Source: Sandaracinus amylolyticus
Lineage (GTDB): Bacteria > Myxococcota_A > Polyangia > Polyangiales > Sandaracinaceae
Direction: 5' to 3'
NCBI RefSeq assembly: GCF_021631985.1
Contig: NZ_CP070225.1
Location: 4,526,001-4,590,000 of the forward strand
DNA: 64,000 bases
Each line of letters opens with the position of its first letter. The stretch's first letter is position 1. Under the pieces are notes generated by a model. It was not told the origin of the DNA and did no database searches. It saw nothing but the letters and a program-made list of their open reading frames with translations. The position numbers and the translations under genes are program-made. Of the stretch, positions 51,745 through 61,190 are shown piece after piece.

Positions 51745-53262
51745 ATGCTCCGCACGGCGGGTCGGGTGTGGGTGCTCGGGCTGAAGGCGCTCGCGTTCGC
51801 GCTGATGCTCGCGGTGCCGCTGCTCGGGGTGTGGGCCGCGTCGAGCCTCGCGGCGTACTCCGACGGGCCGCTCGAAGCGACGATCGCGGCGGGCGTGCTG
51901 CTGTTCCCAGTGCTCCCGCTGGCGTGGGAGGGCTGGAGCGCGTGGCGGCGCAAGCGCGCGAAGGACGCGCGCGAGCCGATCCTCACGTTCGGCGATCGCC
52001 TGGTGCTGCGCACGCTCGCGCTGAACGGGGCGTTCCTGGCGGTGTTCCTGATCGGCTGGCCCGAGGCGATCTTCACCGCGCTCTCGACGCGCGGCGACTG
52101 GTTCCTCGAGCACGTACCGGGCGCGGAGCCGGCACGTCGTGGCGTGCTCACCGCGGCCGACGAGCTCGCGTGGATGTACGAAGCCGCGCACGACAACCCG
52201 TACGCGCGCGACGACGTCGACCACGACGAGATCCCCGCGCCGAACGCCGGAGCCGGCGTCGCCATCGCGCTGCGCGACGACGCCGACGATGGCGCGCCGC
52301 AGACCGAGACCACTGCGCAGACCGAGACCACTGCGCAGACCGAGACCACTGCGCAGATCGAGACCACTGCGCAGACCGACGTCGCGTCGTCGCGCACCTG
52401 GCCGCTCGACGACAAGGTGCACCCGCTGATCACCACGCTGCCCTCGGAGACCGAGGCCTCGATCGACTCCGTCGGCGCGTACCTCGCCTCGCACATCGCC
52501 GATCCCTTCGAGCGCGCGAAGGCCGTGCACGACTACGTCGCGACGCGCGTCGCGTACGACGTGCCCTCGTATCGCAACCACTCGTTCCCGCCGCAGGACG
52601 CGCAGACCGTGTTCACGACGCGCATCGCGGTGTGCGCCGGCTACGCGCAGCTCTTCGAGGCGCTCGCGCGCGCCGCCGGTCTGAACGCGCTCTACGTCGT
52701 CGGCGATGCGCGCCACGCCGGTGACGACACCGATGGCGAGGGCCACGCGTGGAACGCGATCGAGCTCGAGGGCGGCTGGTACCTCGTCGATGCCACCTGG
52801 GACGCGGGCTACGTCGACGATCACGACGGGTTCGTGCGGCGCTACTCGACGCTCTACTTCCTCACCCCGCCCGAGACGTTCGGCCTGAACCACTTCCCCG
52901 AGCGCGACGAGTGGCAGCTGCGCGAGCACCCGATCACGCGCGGCGAGTTCCATCGACAGCCCAACGTGTCGCCGCGCTTCGTCGCCGCGGGGCTCGAGCT
53001 CGTCGCGCCGACCCGCTCGCAGGTCGAGGTCGATCGCGCCCTCGACGCGACGCTGACCAGCACGCGCGGCCGCTTCGTGAGCGCGGAGGCGTTGCCGCGC
53101 GACGGCGGCGCGCGCGTGGAGTGCGACGTGCAGGGCGAGCGCAGCGTCCGGATCCACTGCGAGCTCCCGCGCGCCGGCCGCTACGACGTGTGGTTCTTCG
53201 CGGGCACGCAGCGCGAGGGCATCTACACCGGCGTCGGCTCCGTCGAGGTGATCCGGCGATGA
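51745..53262 (+). CDS. membrane-anchored transglutaminase-like protein
   Basis: A 505-residue protein. Two or three N-terminal membrane helices (VWVLGLKALAFALMLAVPLL, GVLLFPVLPLAW, GAFLAVFLIGWPEAIF) precede a linker with a TETTAQ tandem repeat. A transglutaminase/cysteine-protease-like domain follows: Cys in TTRIAVCAGYAQLFEALA, His in GEGHAWNAIEL and Asp in WYLVDATWD form the triad. The C-terminal region is probably a beta-sandwich. Bacterial proteins of this type act as peptidases or cross-linkers on the cell surface. The ATG at 51745 is preferred over 51709 for its GGGAGGGAGGGGGC leader. The 88-bp repeat array starts within its stop codon. Confidence 0.88.
   Translation: MLRTAGRVWVLGLKALAFALMLAVPLLGVWAASSLAAYSDGPLEATIAAGVLLFPVLPLAWEGWSAWRRKRAKDAREPILTFGDRLVLRTLALNGAFLAVFLIGWPEAIFTALSTRGDWFLEHVPGAEPARRGVLTAADELAWMYEAAHDNPYARDDVDHDEIPAPNAGAGVAIALRDDADDGAPQTETTAQTETTAQTETTAQIETTAQTDVASSRTWPLDDKVHPLITTLPSETEASIDSVGAYLASHIADPFERAKAVHDYVATRVAYDVPSYRNHSFPPQDAQTVFTTRIAVCAGYAQLFEALARAAGLNALYVVGDARHAGDDTDGEGHAWNAIELEGGWYLVDATWDAGYVDDHDGFVRRYSTLYFLTPPETFGLNHFPERDEWQLREHPITRGEFHRQPNVSPRFVAAGLELVAPTRSQVEVDRALDATLTSTRGRFVSAEALPRDGGARVECDVQGERSVRIHCELPRAGRYDVWFFAGTQREGIYTGVGSVEVIRR
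52300..52379 (+). repeat. 18-bp in-frame minisatellite in the transglutaminase-like gene
   Basis: CAGACCGAGACCACTGCG occurs four times head to tail from 52300 (unit 4 has one substitution), plus a partial fifth. It encodes QTETTA repeats in the linker. The first three units are identical, so recent expansion is likely. Confidence 0.9.
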
Positions 53263-53612
53263 GTCCTTGCCGGAGTGCTCGTCCCGCCGGTCCCGGACGG
53301 GAGCGCGCGCAGCGCGCGGACGGTAGGGGCCGGCGGGCGAGCCGATTTGACTCCTTGCCGGAGTGCTCGTCCCGCCGGTCCCGGACGGGAGCGCGCGCAG
53401 CGCGCGGACGGTAGGGACCGGCGGGCGAGCCGATTTGACTCCTTGCCGGAGTGCTCGTCCCGCCGGTCCCGGACGGGAGCGCGCGCAGCGCGCGGACGGT
53501 AGGGGCCGGCGGGCGAGCCGATTTGACCCCTTGCCGGAGTGCTCGTCCCGCAGGTCCCGGACGGGAGCGCGCGCAGCGCGCGGACGGTAGGGACCGGCGG
53601 GCGAGCCGATTT
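53261..53612. repeat. four tandem 88-bp units, each with nested hairpins
   Basis: Units start at 53261, 53349, 53437 and 53525, and four units fill 352 bases exactly. Each holds an outer stem CCCGCCGGTCCC with GGGACCGGCGGG (or GGGGCCGGCGGG), and an inner GCGCGCGC/GCGCGC stem. Units 1 and 3 share GGGGCC while 2 and 4 share GGGACC, so the array is (AB)2. It begins inside the stop codon of the transglutaminase-like gene. No gene is supported here. Confidence 0.9.
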
Positions 53613-53628
53613 TTCGACGGTCTTCGAC

Positions 53629-53997
53629 CTACGCGTACTCGGCGATCACCTCGATCACGCCCACGATCGCGTCGTTCAGCGCGTCGAGCTCCTCGGCGGG
53701 GATCCACAGCTCGGTGTGGTGGCGCGCGCCCACCGTCTGCTCGTCGTACTTCGCGATCGCATCCGCGCGCACCGCGAAGCGCGTCACGAAGCCGCCGCCG
53801 CTCTCGGGCACGTTCCAGCGCTCCGCGATCTCGCGCGCGTATCGCTCGTTCGTGACCGGATAGAAGATCGGCTGCTCCGGAAGCCGCGGCGGCCAGCGCT
53901 TCATCCCGCTCGCGCGCACCAGCGCCATCTCCGCAGGGCCCGCGGGCCGATAGAGCCAGATCACTTCGACACCCTCGACCACGGCGCGCTCGATCAT
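53629..53997 (-). CDS. hypothetical protein resembling 'ADP-ribosylation/crystallin J1' short family
   Basis: A 122-residue protein with compact conserved-looking blocks: VIWLYRPAGPAEMALVRASG, RWPPRLPEQPIFYPVTNERY, AREIAERWNVPESGGGFVTR and HHTELWIPAEELDALNDAI. I recall similar short proteins annotated as ADP-ribosylation/crystallin J1, but their activity is not established. The start at 53997 follows GGACGGAGCGG; an upstream in-frame ATG at 54129 adds an Arg-rich segment that looks non-coding. It is divergent from the aldehyde dehydrogenase gene and is followed by the 88-bp repeat array. Confidence 0.7.
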   Translation of the reverse strand: MIERAVVEGVEVIWLYRPAGPAEMALVRASGMKRWPPRLPEQPIFYPVTNERYAREIAERWNVPESGGGFVTRFAVRADAIAKYDEQTVGARHHTELWIPAEELDALNDAIVGVIEVIAEYA

Positions 53998-54153
53998 CCG
54001 CTCCGTCCTCGCTCGCGGTCTCTCCCCGAGCTCCGCGTTGGCGCAGCATCGCACGGGGCCCAGATCGCGCAGCTCGTCGTCTTGACGATCCCGCGACCTG
54101 GGGTCACCTAATAACCGACCCACGGTCATCTAACCCGCCGGAGCGAGAGCCTC

Positions 54154-55572
54154 ATGGACCAGTCGATCGATCACGAGATCCAGCGCGTCTTCTCGGCCCA
54201 GCGCGCGCGACGCTGGCACGTCGCGCAGTCGAGCGCGGCCGATCGCATCGCGAAGCTCCGCGCGCTCAAAGAGGCGATCCTCTCGCGTCGCGACGAGCTC
54301 GCGGCGGCCGTCCACAAGGACTTCCGCAAGAGCAAGGCGGAGTTCGAGCTCACCGAGATCCACCCGGTCGTCGACGAGATCAACCACGCGATCGAGCACC
54401 TCGCGGACTGGATGAAGCCCGAGAGCGTGACCACGCCGCTCGTGCTCGCCGGCGCGAAGAGCACCATCCGCTACGAGGCGCGCGGCGTCGTGCTGATCGT
54501 CTCGCCGTGGAACTACCCGTTCAATCTGCTCGCGGCGCCGCTCGTGGGCGCGATCGCCGCGGGCAACTGCGTCGTGCTCAAGCCCTCGAGCAAGACGGCG
54601 CACCTCGCGGAGGCGGTCGCGGAGCTGATCCGCTCGGTATTCCGCGAGGACGAGGTCGCGATCTTCACCGGCAGCCATCAGGTCGCCGACTCGTTGCTCG
54701 CCCTTCCCTTCGATCACGTGCTCTTCACCGGCAGCACGAACATCGGCAAGAAGGTGATGCACGCGGCGGCGGATCACCTCGCGACGATCACGCTCGAGCT
54801 CGGCGGCAAGTCGCCGGTGATCATCGATCGCTCGGCAGACGTCGAGGGCGCGGCGAAGCGGATCATGTGGGGCAAGTGCGTGAACGCGGGCCAGACCTGC
54901 ATCGCGCCCGATCACGCGTTCGTGCACCGCGACGTGCTCGATCGTTTCGTCGCGGCGGCGCGCGCGACCGTGGAGCGCTTCTACGGCGCGACCGAGGACG
55001 CGCGGAAGAAGAGCGACGACTTCCCGCGCCTGATCGACGACGCCGCGTTCCGTCGCGTGAGCACGCTGCTCGAGAAGAGCCTCGCGATGGGCGCCAAGGC
55101 GGAGTTCGGCGGCGGCACCGACGCGAGCGAGCGCTACGTCGCGCCGACGCTGCTCACCAACGTGCGGCACGACATGCCCATCATGGGCGAGGAGATCTTC
55201 GGACCGATCCTGCCGGTGCTCCCGATCGGCTCGGTCGAAGAGGCGTGCACGAAGATCCAGGCGGGCGACAAGCCGCTCGCGCTCTATCTGTTCGCGAGCG
55301 ATCGCGAGGTGATCGACCAGGTGTTCTCGAGCACGACGTCGGGCGGCGCGGTGCTCAACGACGTGTTCCTCCACGTCGCGAACCCGTACCTGCCCTTCGG
55401 CGGCGTGGGCGCGAGCGGCATGGGCCACTACCACGGGCACCACGGCTTCAAGACGTTCTCGCACGCGCGCGCGGTCGTCGATCGCATCGCGTCGGCGCTC
55501 CCGCTCTTCTACCCGCCCTACGACGAGGCGCGCCCCAAGGTCGCGGCGCAGCTGCTGCGCGTGCTCGAGTGA
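54154..55572 (+). CDS. aldehyde dehydrogenase, class-3-like
   Basis: A 472-residue NAD(P)-dependent aldehyde dehydrogenase. The cofactor region VVLIVSPWNYPFNLL is near residues 110-124. The general-base Glu is in ITLELGGKSPVI, the catalytic Cys in NAGQTCIAPDHA, and EEIFGPILPVLPI is the conserved late motif. The short N-terminus and the C-terminal PLFYPPYDEARPKVAAQLLRVL place it with the class 3 (ALDH3/fatty aldehyde) group. It would oxidise aldehydes to acids in the cytoplasm or at a membrane. It is bracketed by two repeat arrays, at 53.3 and 55.6 kb. Confidence 0.94.
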   Translation: MDQSIDHEIQRVFSAQRARRWHVAQSSAADRIAKLRALKEAILSRRDELAAAVHKDFRKSKAEFELTEIHPVVDEINHAIEHLADWMKPESVTTPLVLAGAKSTIRYEARGVVLIVSPWNYPFNLLAAPLVGAIAAGNCVVLKPSSKTAHLAEAVAELIRSVFREDEVAIFTGSHQVADSLLALPFDHVLFTGSTNIGKKVMHAAADHLATITLELGGKSPVIIDRSADVEGAAKRIMWGKCVNAGQTCIAPDHAFVHRDVLDRFVAAARATVERFYGATEDARKKSDDFPRLIDDAAFRRVSTLLEKSLAMGAKAEFGGGTDASERYVAPTLLTNVRHDMPIMGEEIFGPILPVLPIGSVEEACTKIQAGDKPLALYLFASDREVIDQVFSSTTSGGAVLNDVFLHVANPYLPFGGVGASGMGHYHGHHGFKTFSHARAVVDRIASALPLFYPPYDEARPKVAAQLLRVLE

Positions 55573-55583
55573 GCGCGGGGCGA

Positions 55584-55611
55584 TCACCCGCCGGCGCCGG
55601 CCGGCGGGTGA
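55584..55611 (+). terminator. terminator hairpin after the aldehyde dehydrogenase gene
   Basis: TCACCCGCCGG (55584-55594), loop CGCCGG, and CCGGCGGGTGA (55601-55611) form a perfect 11-bp stem, 12 bases after the stop codon. No U-tract follows. Confidence 0.7.
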
Positions 55612-55638
55612 CGATGCCGCGACCCTCTCGGTGAGAGC

Positions 55639-55914
55639 GCAGGGCCTCTTCGTGATCGCGCAGCGCCTCTTCCCGAGCGCGCAGGGCCTCTTCGTGATCG
55701 CGCCGACCCCTCTTCCCGAGCGCGCAGGGCCTCTTCGTGATCGCGCCGACCCCTCTTCCCGATCCTGCAGGGCCTCGTCGTGATCGCGCAGGGCCTCTTC
55801 CCGAGCGCGCCGACCCCTCTTCCCGAGCGCGCAGGGCCTCTTTCCGATCCCGCAGGGCCTCTTTCCGACCCCGCAGGGTCTCTTTCCGACCCCGCAGGGC
55901 CTCTTTCCGAGCGC
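55639..55914. repeat. thirteen tandem 21/22-bp repeats
   Basis: Ten 21-bp units related to GCAGGGCCTCTTCGTGATCG and three 22-bp units (GCCGACCCCTCTTCCCGAGC type) fill 276 bases exactly. All share a CCTCTT or near-identical core. The 22-bp units break any reading frame, so selection for coding is unlikely. The gap 55573-55970 contains only this array and two hairpins. Confidence 0.88.
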
Positions 55915-55950
55915 TTCGAGTGTGCGGAACGACTCCGGAATTCGGCGCGC

Positions 55951-55966
55951 GTCCTCGAACGAGGAC
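55951..55966. terminator. short hairpin at the end of the pur operon
   Basis: GTCCTCG (55951-55957) and CGAGGAC (55960-55966) form a perfect 7-bp stem with a 2-base centre, just beyond the VOC remnant. It may terminate the minus-strand purQL transcript. Confidence 0.4.
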
Positions 55967-55970
55967 ACCG

Positions 55971-56212
55971 CGGGCCGATCAGGTCCCAGCGGCCGCCATA
56001 CAGGTCCTCGAACACGGCTACCGTCCCGTACGTAGCGCTCGTGAGCGGTGCTTCGACGAAGCGCACGTCGCGCGCGAAGTCGTCGGTGTGGAGGAACCAG
56101 GTGACGCGCCGAGGTCGCGATCCTCGACGACCACGAACCCGAGCGCTCGAGTGAACCACTCGAGCGCTCGGTCGTAGTCGTCGACCAGGAACGCGACGTG
56201 GGCGAGCCTCAA
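55971..56212 (-). pseudogene. broken VOC/glyoxalase-family gene after purL
   Basis: From a TTG overlapping the purL stop, one frame reads [20 protein letters not shown], then TRALGFVVVEDRDLG, the start of a vicinal-oxygen-chelate protein. The next frame then continues with RVTWFLHTDDFARD, VRFVEAP, YGTVAVFEDLYGGRWDLIG, the family's C-terminal strand and metal ligand. The join is frameshifted. The middle of a normal VOC protein (roughly 60-70 residues, plus a few before VRFVEAP) is missing. No intact product is possible. Confidence 0.75.
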
Positions 56213-58545
56213 GAACCGACGATCGGCTCGAGGCAGCGCGCGTGCGCGTCGGCGAGCTGGGCGACCTGCACCTCGAGGCACTCCTCGATCGTCACCGTCT
56301 CGCCGCCGACCTCGCCGATCACCTCGAAGGGCACGCCGTGCTGCGCGCAGATGCGCTCCACCTCGGCACGCTGCTCCTTGCCGAAGCTCACGATCACGCG
56401 CGTCGGCTCTTCCGAGAAGAGGCGCGCCGCCTTCGCCATCGCCGGGTGGCCGGGGAGCGTCACGCGGCACCCGCGACCGCCCGCGATCGCGCTCTCGGTG
56501 AGCGCCACCGCGAAGCCGCCGTCGCTGAGATCGTGCGCCGAGCGCAGCACGTGGGCGCGCGCCAGCGCGAGCACGCACTGCTGGAGCTTCACCTCGGCGT
56601 CGAGGTCGATCCCGACCGGATCGCCACCGACGACACCGGTCTTGCGGGTGCGGAATTCCGAGCCACCGAGCGCGCCGCGCGAGCCGGTTCCGAGGTGCGC
56701 GATCAGATCGCCGTCGTTCGCGAACGCGAGGCCCAGCCGATCCTCGACCGACGCGAGCTGACCGACGATCGCGACCGTCGGGGTCGGCAGGATCGGGCGG
56801 CCCTCGGTCTCGTTGTAGAGCGACACGTTGCCGCTCACGACGGGAACGCCGAGCGCAGTGCACGCGTCGCGCAGGCCCTCGATCGCGCGCGCGAAGCGCC
56901 ACATCGTCTGGGGCTTCTGCGGGCTCGCGAAGTTGAGACAGTCGGTGAGGCCGAGCGGCTCGCCGCCCGAGCACACGATGTTGCGGGCGCACTCCGCGAC
57001 CGCCATCGCCGCGCCGTCGTGCGGATCGAGCAGGACGTGGCGCCCGTTGCAGTCGCTCGAGAGCGCGAGGTACTTCACCTTCGCGCCTTCGAACGCGGGA
57101 TCGCCGTCCTTGCCGCAGAACACGCGGACCACCGCGGCATCGCTCTCGCCCGGCCGGAAGACCGAGCCCGCGCGCACGATGTGATCGTACTGGCGCCAGA
57201 TCCACGCGCGCGATCCGATGTTCGGCGAGCCCACGAGCTCGACGAGCTCACGCGCGAGATCGAGCCCGTTCAGATCCCCGAGCGCCGGACCGCCCGCATC
57301 GCCCACCGGCGGCGGCGTCTCCTGCGGACGATCGTAGAGCGGCGCCTCGTCGGCGAGCGGACCGATCGGGATGTCGACCACGACCTGCGGGCTCTTCGGC
57401 GCGCTGCGGGGATCGAGCGGATCGTGCCCCGGCGTCGCCTTGCACACGAAGCGACCGGTGTCGGTCACGCGGCCCACCACCGCGTAGTCGAGATCCCACT
57501 TGCGGCAGATCTCGAAGACCTCTTCTTCGCGCCCCGCCTCCGAGACCATGAGCATGCGCTCCTGGGACTCGCTGAGGAGCATCTCGTACGGCGTGAGCCC
57601 GTAGGTGCGGCGCGGGATCGCGTCGAGGTCGAGCTCGAGCCCGTTGCCCGCGCGCGCCGCCATCTCGACGCTCGACGAGGTGAGGCCCGCCGCGCCCATG
57701 TCCTGGATGCCGACCAGGCAGCCCTTCGCGAAGATCTCGAGGCACGCCTCGAGCAGCAGCTTCTCGCGGAAGGGATCGCCGACCTGCACCGTCGGCAGCT
57801 TCTTCTCGCTCTCGGCGTCGAACTCGGCGCTCGCCATCGTCGCGCCGTGGATGCCGTCGCGCCCGGTGCGCGAGCCCACGTAGATCACGGGATTGCCCAG
57901 GCCCTCGGCCTTGCCGAAGAAGAGCCCCTCGCTGCGCGCGATGCCGACCGTGAACGCGTTGACGAGGATGTTCCCGTCGTAGCTCGCGTCGAACTGCACC
58001 TCGCCACCGACCGTGGGCACGCCGATCGAGTTGCCGTACCCGCCGATGCCCGCGACGACGCCGCGCAGCAGCTCGGGCGTGCGCGGATGATCGGGACGCC
58101 CGAAGCGCAGCGAGTTGAGGTTCGCGACCGGGCGCGCGCCCATCGTGAACACGTCGCGGAGGATGCCGCCCACGCCCGTCGCCGCGCCCTGGTAGGGCTC
58201 GATGTACGAGGGATGGTTGTGCGACTCCATCTTGAACACGGCGCAATAGCCGTCGCCGATGTCGACCGCGCCCGCGTTCTCCCCGGGGCCCTGCACGACC
58301 TTCGGGCCCTTGGTCGGCAGCTTGCGGAGGTGGATGCGCGAGCTCTTGTACGAGCAGTGCTCGCTCCACATCACGCTGAACACGCCGAGCTCGGCGTAGG
58401 TCGGCTCGCGCCCCAGCGCCTTGAGGATGCGCTGCCACTCGCTCTGATCGACGCCCATCGTCGCGGCGAGCTGCTCGCTGACCTGGGGCTCGCCGGGGAA
58501 CGGCACCGGTGCGCCGGGCAGCGTCGTCTCGGATTGCGTGCTCAC
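56209..58545 (-). CDS. purL: phosphoribosylformylglycinamidine synthase subunit PurL
   Basis: A 778-residue protein of the small (PurL of PurSQL) type, the ATP-dependent synthase that converts FGAR to FGAM in purine synthesis. Conserved blocks are [18 protein letters not shown], the ATP/Mg region [33 protein letters not shown]-like [28 protein letters not shown], and the late [20 protein letters not shown]. It begins with GTG overlapping the purQ stop (GTGA). purS was not seen in the window. A broken VOC gene overlaps its stop. Confidence 0.96.
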   Translation of the reverse strand: MSTQSETTLPGAPVPFPGEPQVSEQLAATMGVDQSEWQRILKALGREPTYAELGVFSVMWSEHCSYKSSRIHLRKLPTKGPKVVQGPGENAGAVDIGDGYCAVFKMESHNHPSYIEPYQGAATGVGGILRDVFTMGARPVANLNSLRFGRPDHPRTPELLRGVVAGIGGYGNSIGVPTVGGEVQFDASYDGNILVNAFTVGIARSEGLFFGKAEGLGNPVIYVGSRTGRDGIHGATMASAEFDAESEKKLPTVQVGDPFREKLLLEACLEIFAKGCLVGIQDMGAAGLTSSSVEMAARAGNGLELDLDAIPRRTYGLTPYEMLLSESQERMLMVSEAGREEEVFEICRKWDLDYAVVGRVTDTGRFVCKATPGHDPLDPRSAPKSPQVVVDIPIGPLADEAPLYDRPQETPPPVGDAGGPALGDLNGLDLARELVELVGSPNIGSRAWIWRQYDHIVRAGSVFRPGESDAAVVRVFCGKDGDPAFEGAKVKYLALSSDCNGRHVLLDPHDGAAMAVAECARNIVCSGGEPLGLTDCLNFASPQKPQTMWRFARAIEGLRDACTALGVPVVSGNVSLYNETEGRPILPTPTVAIVGQLASVEDRLGLAFANDGDLIAHLGTGSRGALGGSEFRTRKTGVVGGDPVGIDLDAEVKLQQCVLALARAHVLRSAHDLSDGGFAVALTESAIAGGRGCRVTLPGHPAMAKAARLFSEEPTRVIVSFGKEQRAEVERICAQHGVPFEVIGEVGGETVTIEECLEVQVAQLADAHARCLEPIVGS

Positions 58546-59249
58546 GCCGCCACCACCTTTCCGCCCTCGAGGTGCCGCTTCAGCGACTCGAAGATCCCGC
58601 GCCCGTCGGCGTTGCCGAGGATCGCCTCCGACGCGCGCTCGGGATGCGGCATCAGGCCCATCACGTTGCGCCGCGCGCTGTAGATCCCCGCGATGTCGTT
58701 CACCGAGCCGTTCGGCGTGGTCTCGCCGCAGGGCGCGCCGGTCGGATCGACGTAGCGCAGCGCGACGAGCCCGTCGCCCTCGAGCCGGGCGAGGGTCTCG
58801 GGATCGCACTCGTAGCGGCCCTCGCCGTGCGCGACCGGGAGGCGGATCACGTTCCCCACCGGGATCGCGCCGGTCCACGCGCCGTGGTTCTCGACCTTCA
58901 GCCACACGTCGCGGCACTCGAAGCGCAGGTGCGCGTTGCGCGAGAGCGCGCCGGGCAGGAGGTGCATCTCGGTGAGGATCTGGAAGCCGTTGCAGATCCC
59001 GAGCACCGGCCCGCCGCGCTCCGCGAACGCTCGGAGCGCCTCGCTGATCGGCGAGAAGCGCGCGATCGCGCCGCACCGCAGGTAGTCGCCGTAGGAGAAG
59101 CCGCCGGGGACGATCACCGCGTCCACCGGGCCGAGCTCGCGCTCCTTGTGGAACACGTACTTCGCGTCCGCGCCGAGCACGTCGCGCGCGGCGTGCAGCG
59201 CGTCCCAGTCGGCGTTGCTGCCGGGGAAGACGACGACCGCGACCTTCAT
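58542..59249 (-). CDS. purQ: phosphoribosylformylglycinamidine synthase glutaminase subunit PurQ
   Basis: A 235-residue class I glutamine amidotransferase that supplies ammonia to PurL. The N-terminus is [16 protein letters not shown]. The oxyanion region is [17 protein letters not shown], the nucleophile Cys is in [15 protein letters not shown], and the His-Glu pair is in [13 protein letters not shown]. The ATG follows AAGGGAGAGCGG. The gene overlaps purL by four bases. It is divergent from the second Ser/Thr kinase. Confidence 0.96.
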   Translation of the reverse strand: MKVAVVVFPGSNADWDALHAARDVLGADAKYVFHKERELGPVDAVIVPGGFSYGDYLRCGAIARFSPISEALRAFAERGGPVLGICNGFQILTEMHLLPGALSRNAHLRFECRDVWLKVENHGAWTGAIPVGNVIRLPVAHGEGRYECDPETLARLEGDGLVALRYVDPTGAPCGETTPNGSVNDIAGIYSARRNVMGLMPHPERASEAILGNADGRGIFESLKRHLEGGKVVAA

Positions 59250-59437
59250 CCGCTCTCCCTTTCGTGCGCGCGAGCAGGCAGGGGGGCCCTCAGCGCGCGC
59301 GGAGGATACGGACGGAGGTGGGGTGCGGCAACGCCGCGAACGGGCGGGCGAGTGATCGCGCACGCCACGAGCATCCGGTGACGCTCGCCAGCGACCGCCG
59401 AGGTCGGGTACCGTTGAGAGATCGGGGGTCTCACCGT

Positions 59438-60823
<1,386 letters not shown>

Positions 60824-60891
60824 CGACGCAGTGTAACAACTGGGAATCGCGAAGTTTTCATGCGACGCAAGGGACCCTCACGCCGAGATCT

Positions 60892-60906
60892 TGACGCGAC
60901 GCGTCA
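60892..60906. promoter_or_regulatory. perfect TGACGCG palindrome with extra half-site
   Basis: TGACGCG (60892-60898), A, CGCGTCA (60900-60906) is a perfect 15-base palindrome. Its left arm overlaps a TTGACG that could be a -35 element. A further half-site TGCGTCA follows at 60921-60927. It looks like an operator for the small membrane gene or the ferrochelatase gene. Confidence 0.45.
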
Positions 60907-60929
60907 TGGCGCTTACGCATTGCGTCATC

Positions 60930-61169
60930 ATGACTCCCGACCCGAACCTCTGGAGCCTGGCCGGAACTGGGATGCTGCTGGTCGCCGCGAGCGTCGTGTG
61001 GCTCGCACCAGTGCTCCTCGCCGGCCTCGTGACGTGGATCAGCGAGAGCCTCCGCGCGGCGCGCCGCGCTCGACGTTTCTCGCGACGCCTGGTGCCCCGC
61101 CGCGTGCCGAGGGGCCGCCTCGCGGCGAGCCTGGGGACGCGTCGCGCCGCGACCTCGACGGCCCCGTGA
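60930..61169 (+). CDS. small single-helix membrane protein, uncertain
   Basis: A 79-residue frame (92 if a TTG at 60891 is used) with one or two hydrophobic stretches (LAGTGMLLVAASVVWLAPVLLAGLVTW). A strongly basic C-terminus rich in Arg follows ([21 protein letters not shown]). I do not recognise it, and there is no clear ribosome-binding site. It may be a genuine small membrane protein upstream of the ferrochelatase gene, or chance coding in GC-rich DNA. Confidence 0.4.
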   Translation: MTPDPNLWSLAGTGMLLVAASVVWLAPVLLAGLVTWISESLRAARRARRFSRRLVPRRVPRGRLAASLGTRRAATSTAP

Positions 61170-61190
61170 CCCCCGTCTAGAAAACGCGTC

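Noticed and set aside
53261-53612. A CRISPR array in the 88-bp repeats
   Set aside because: The units are directly abutting and nearly identical throughout, so there are no unique spacers, and no cas gene is nearby.
53275-53855. Four short frames of about 75 codons spaced 88 bases apart
   Set aside because: They are the same chance frame repeated by the 88-bp DNA repeat, and each unit keeps hairpins rather than coding features.
55639-55914. A CRISPR array in the 21-bp repeats
   Set aside because: There are no spacers between units and the repeat is too short and too variable.
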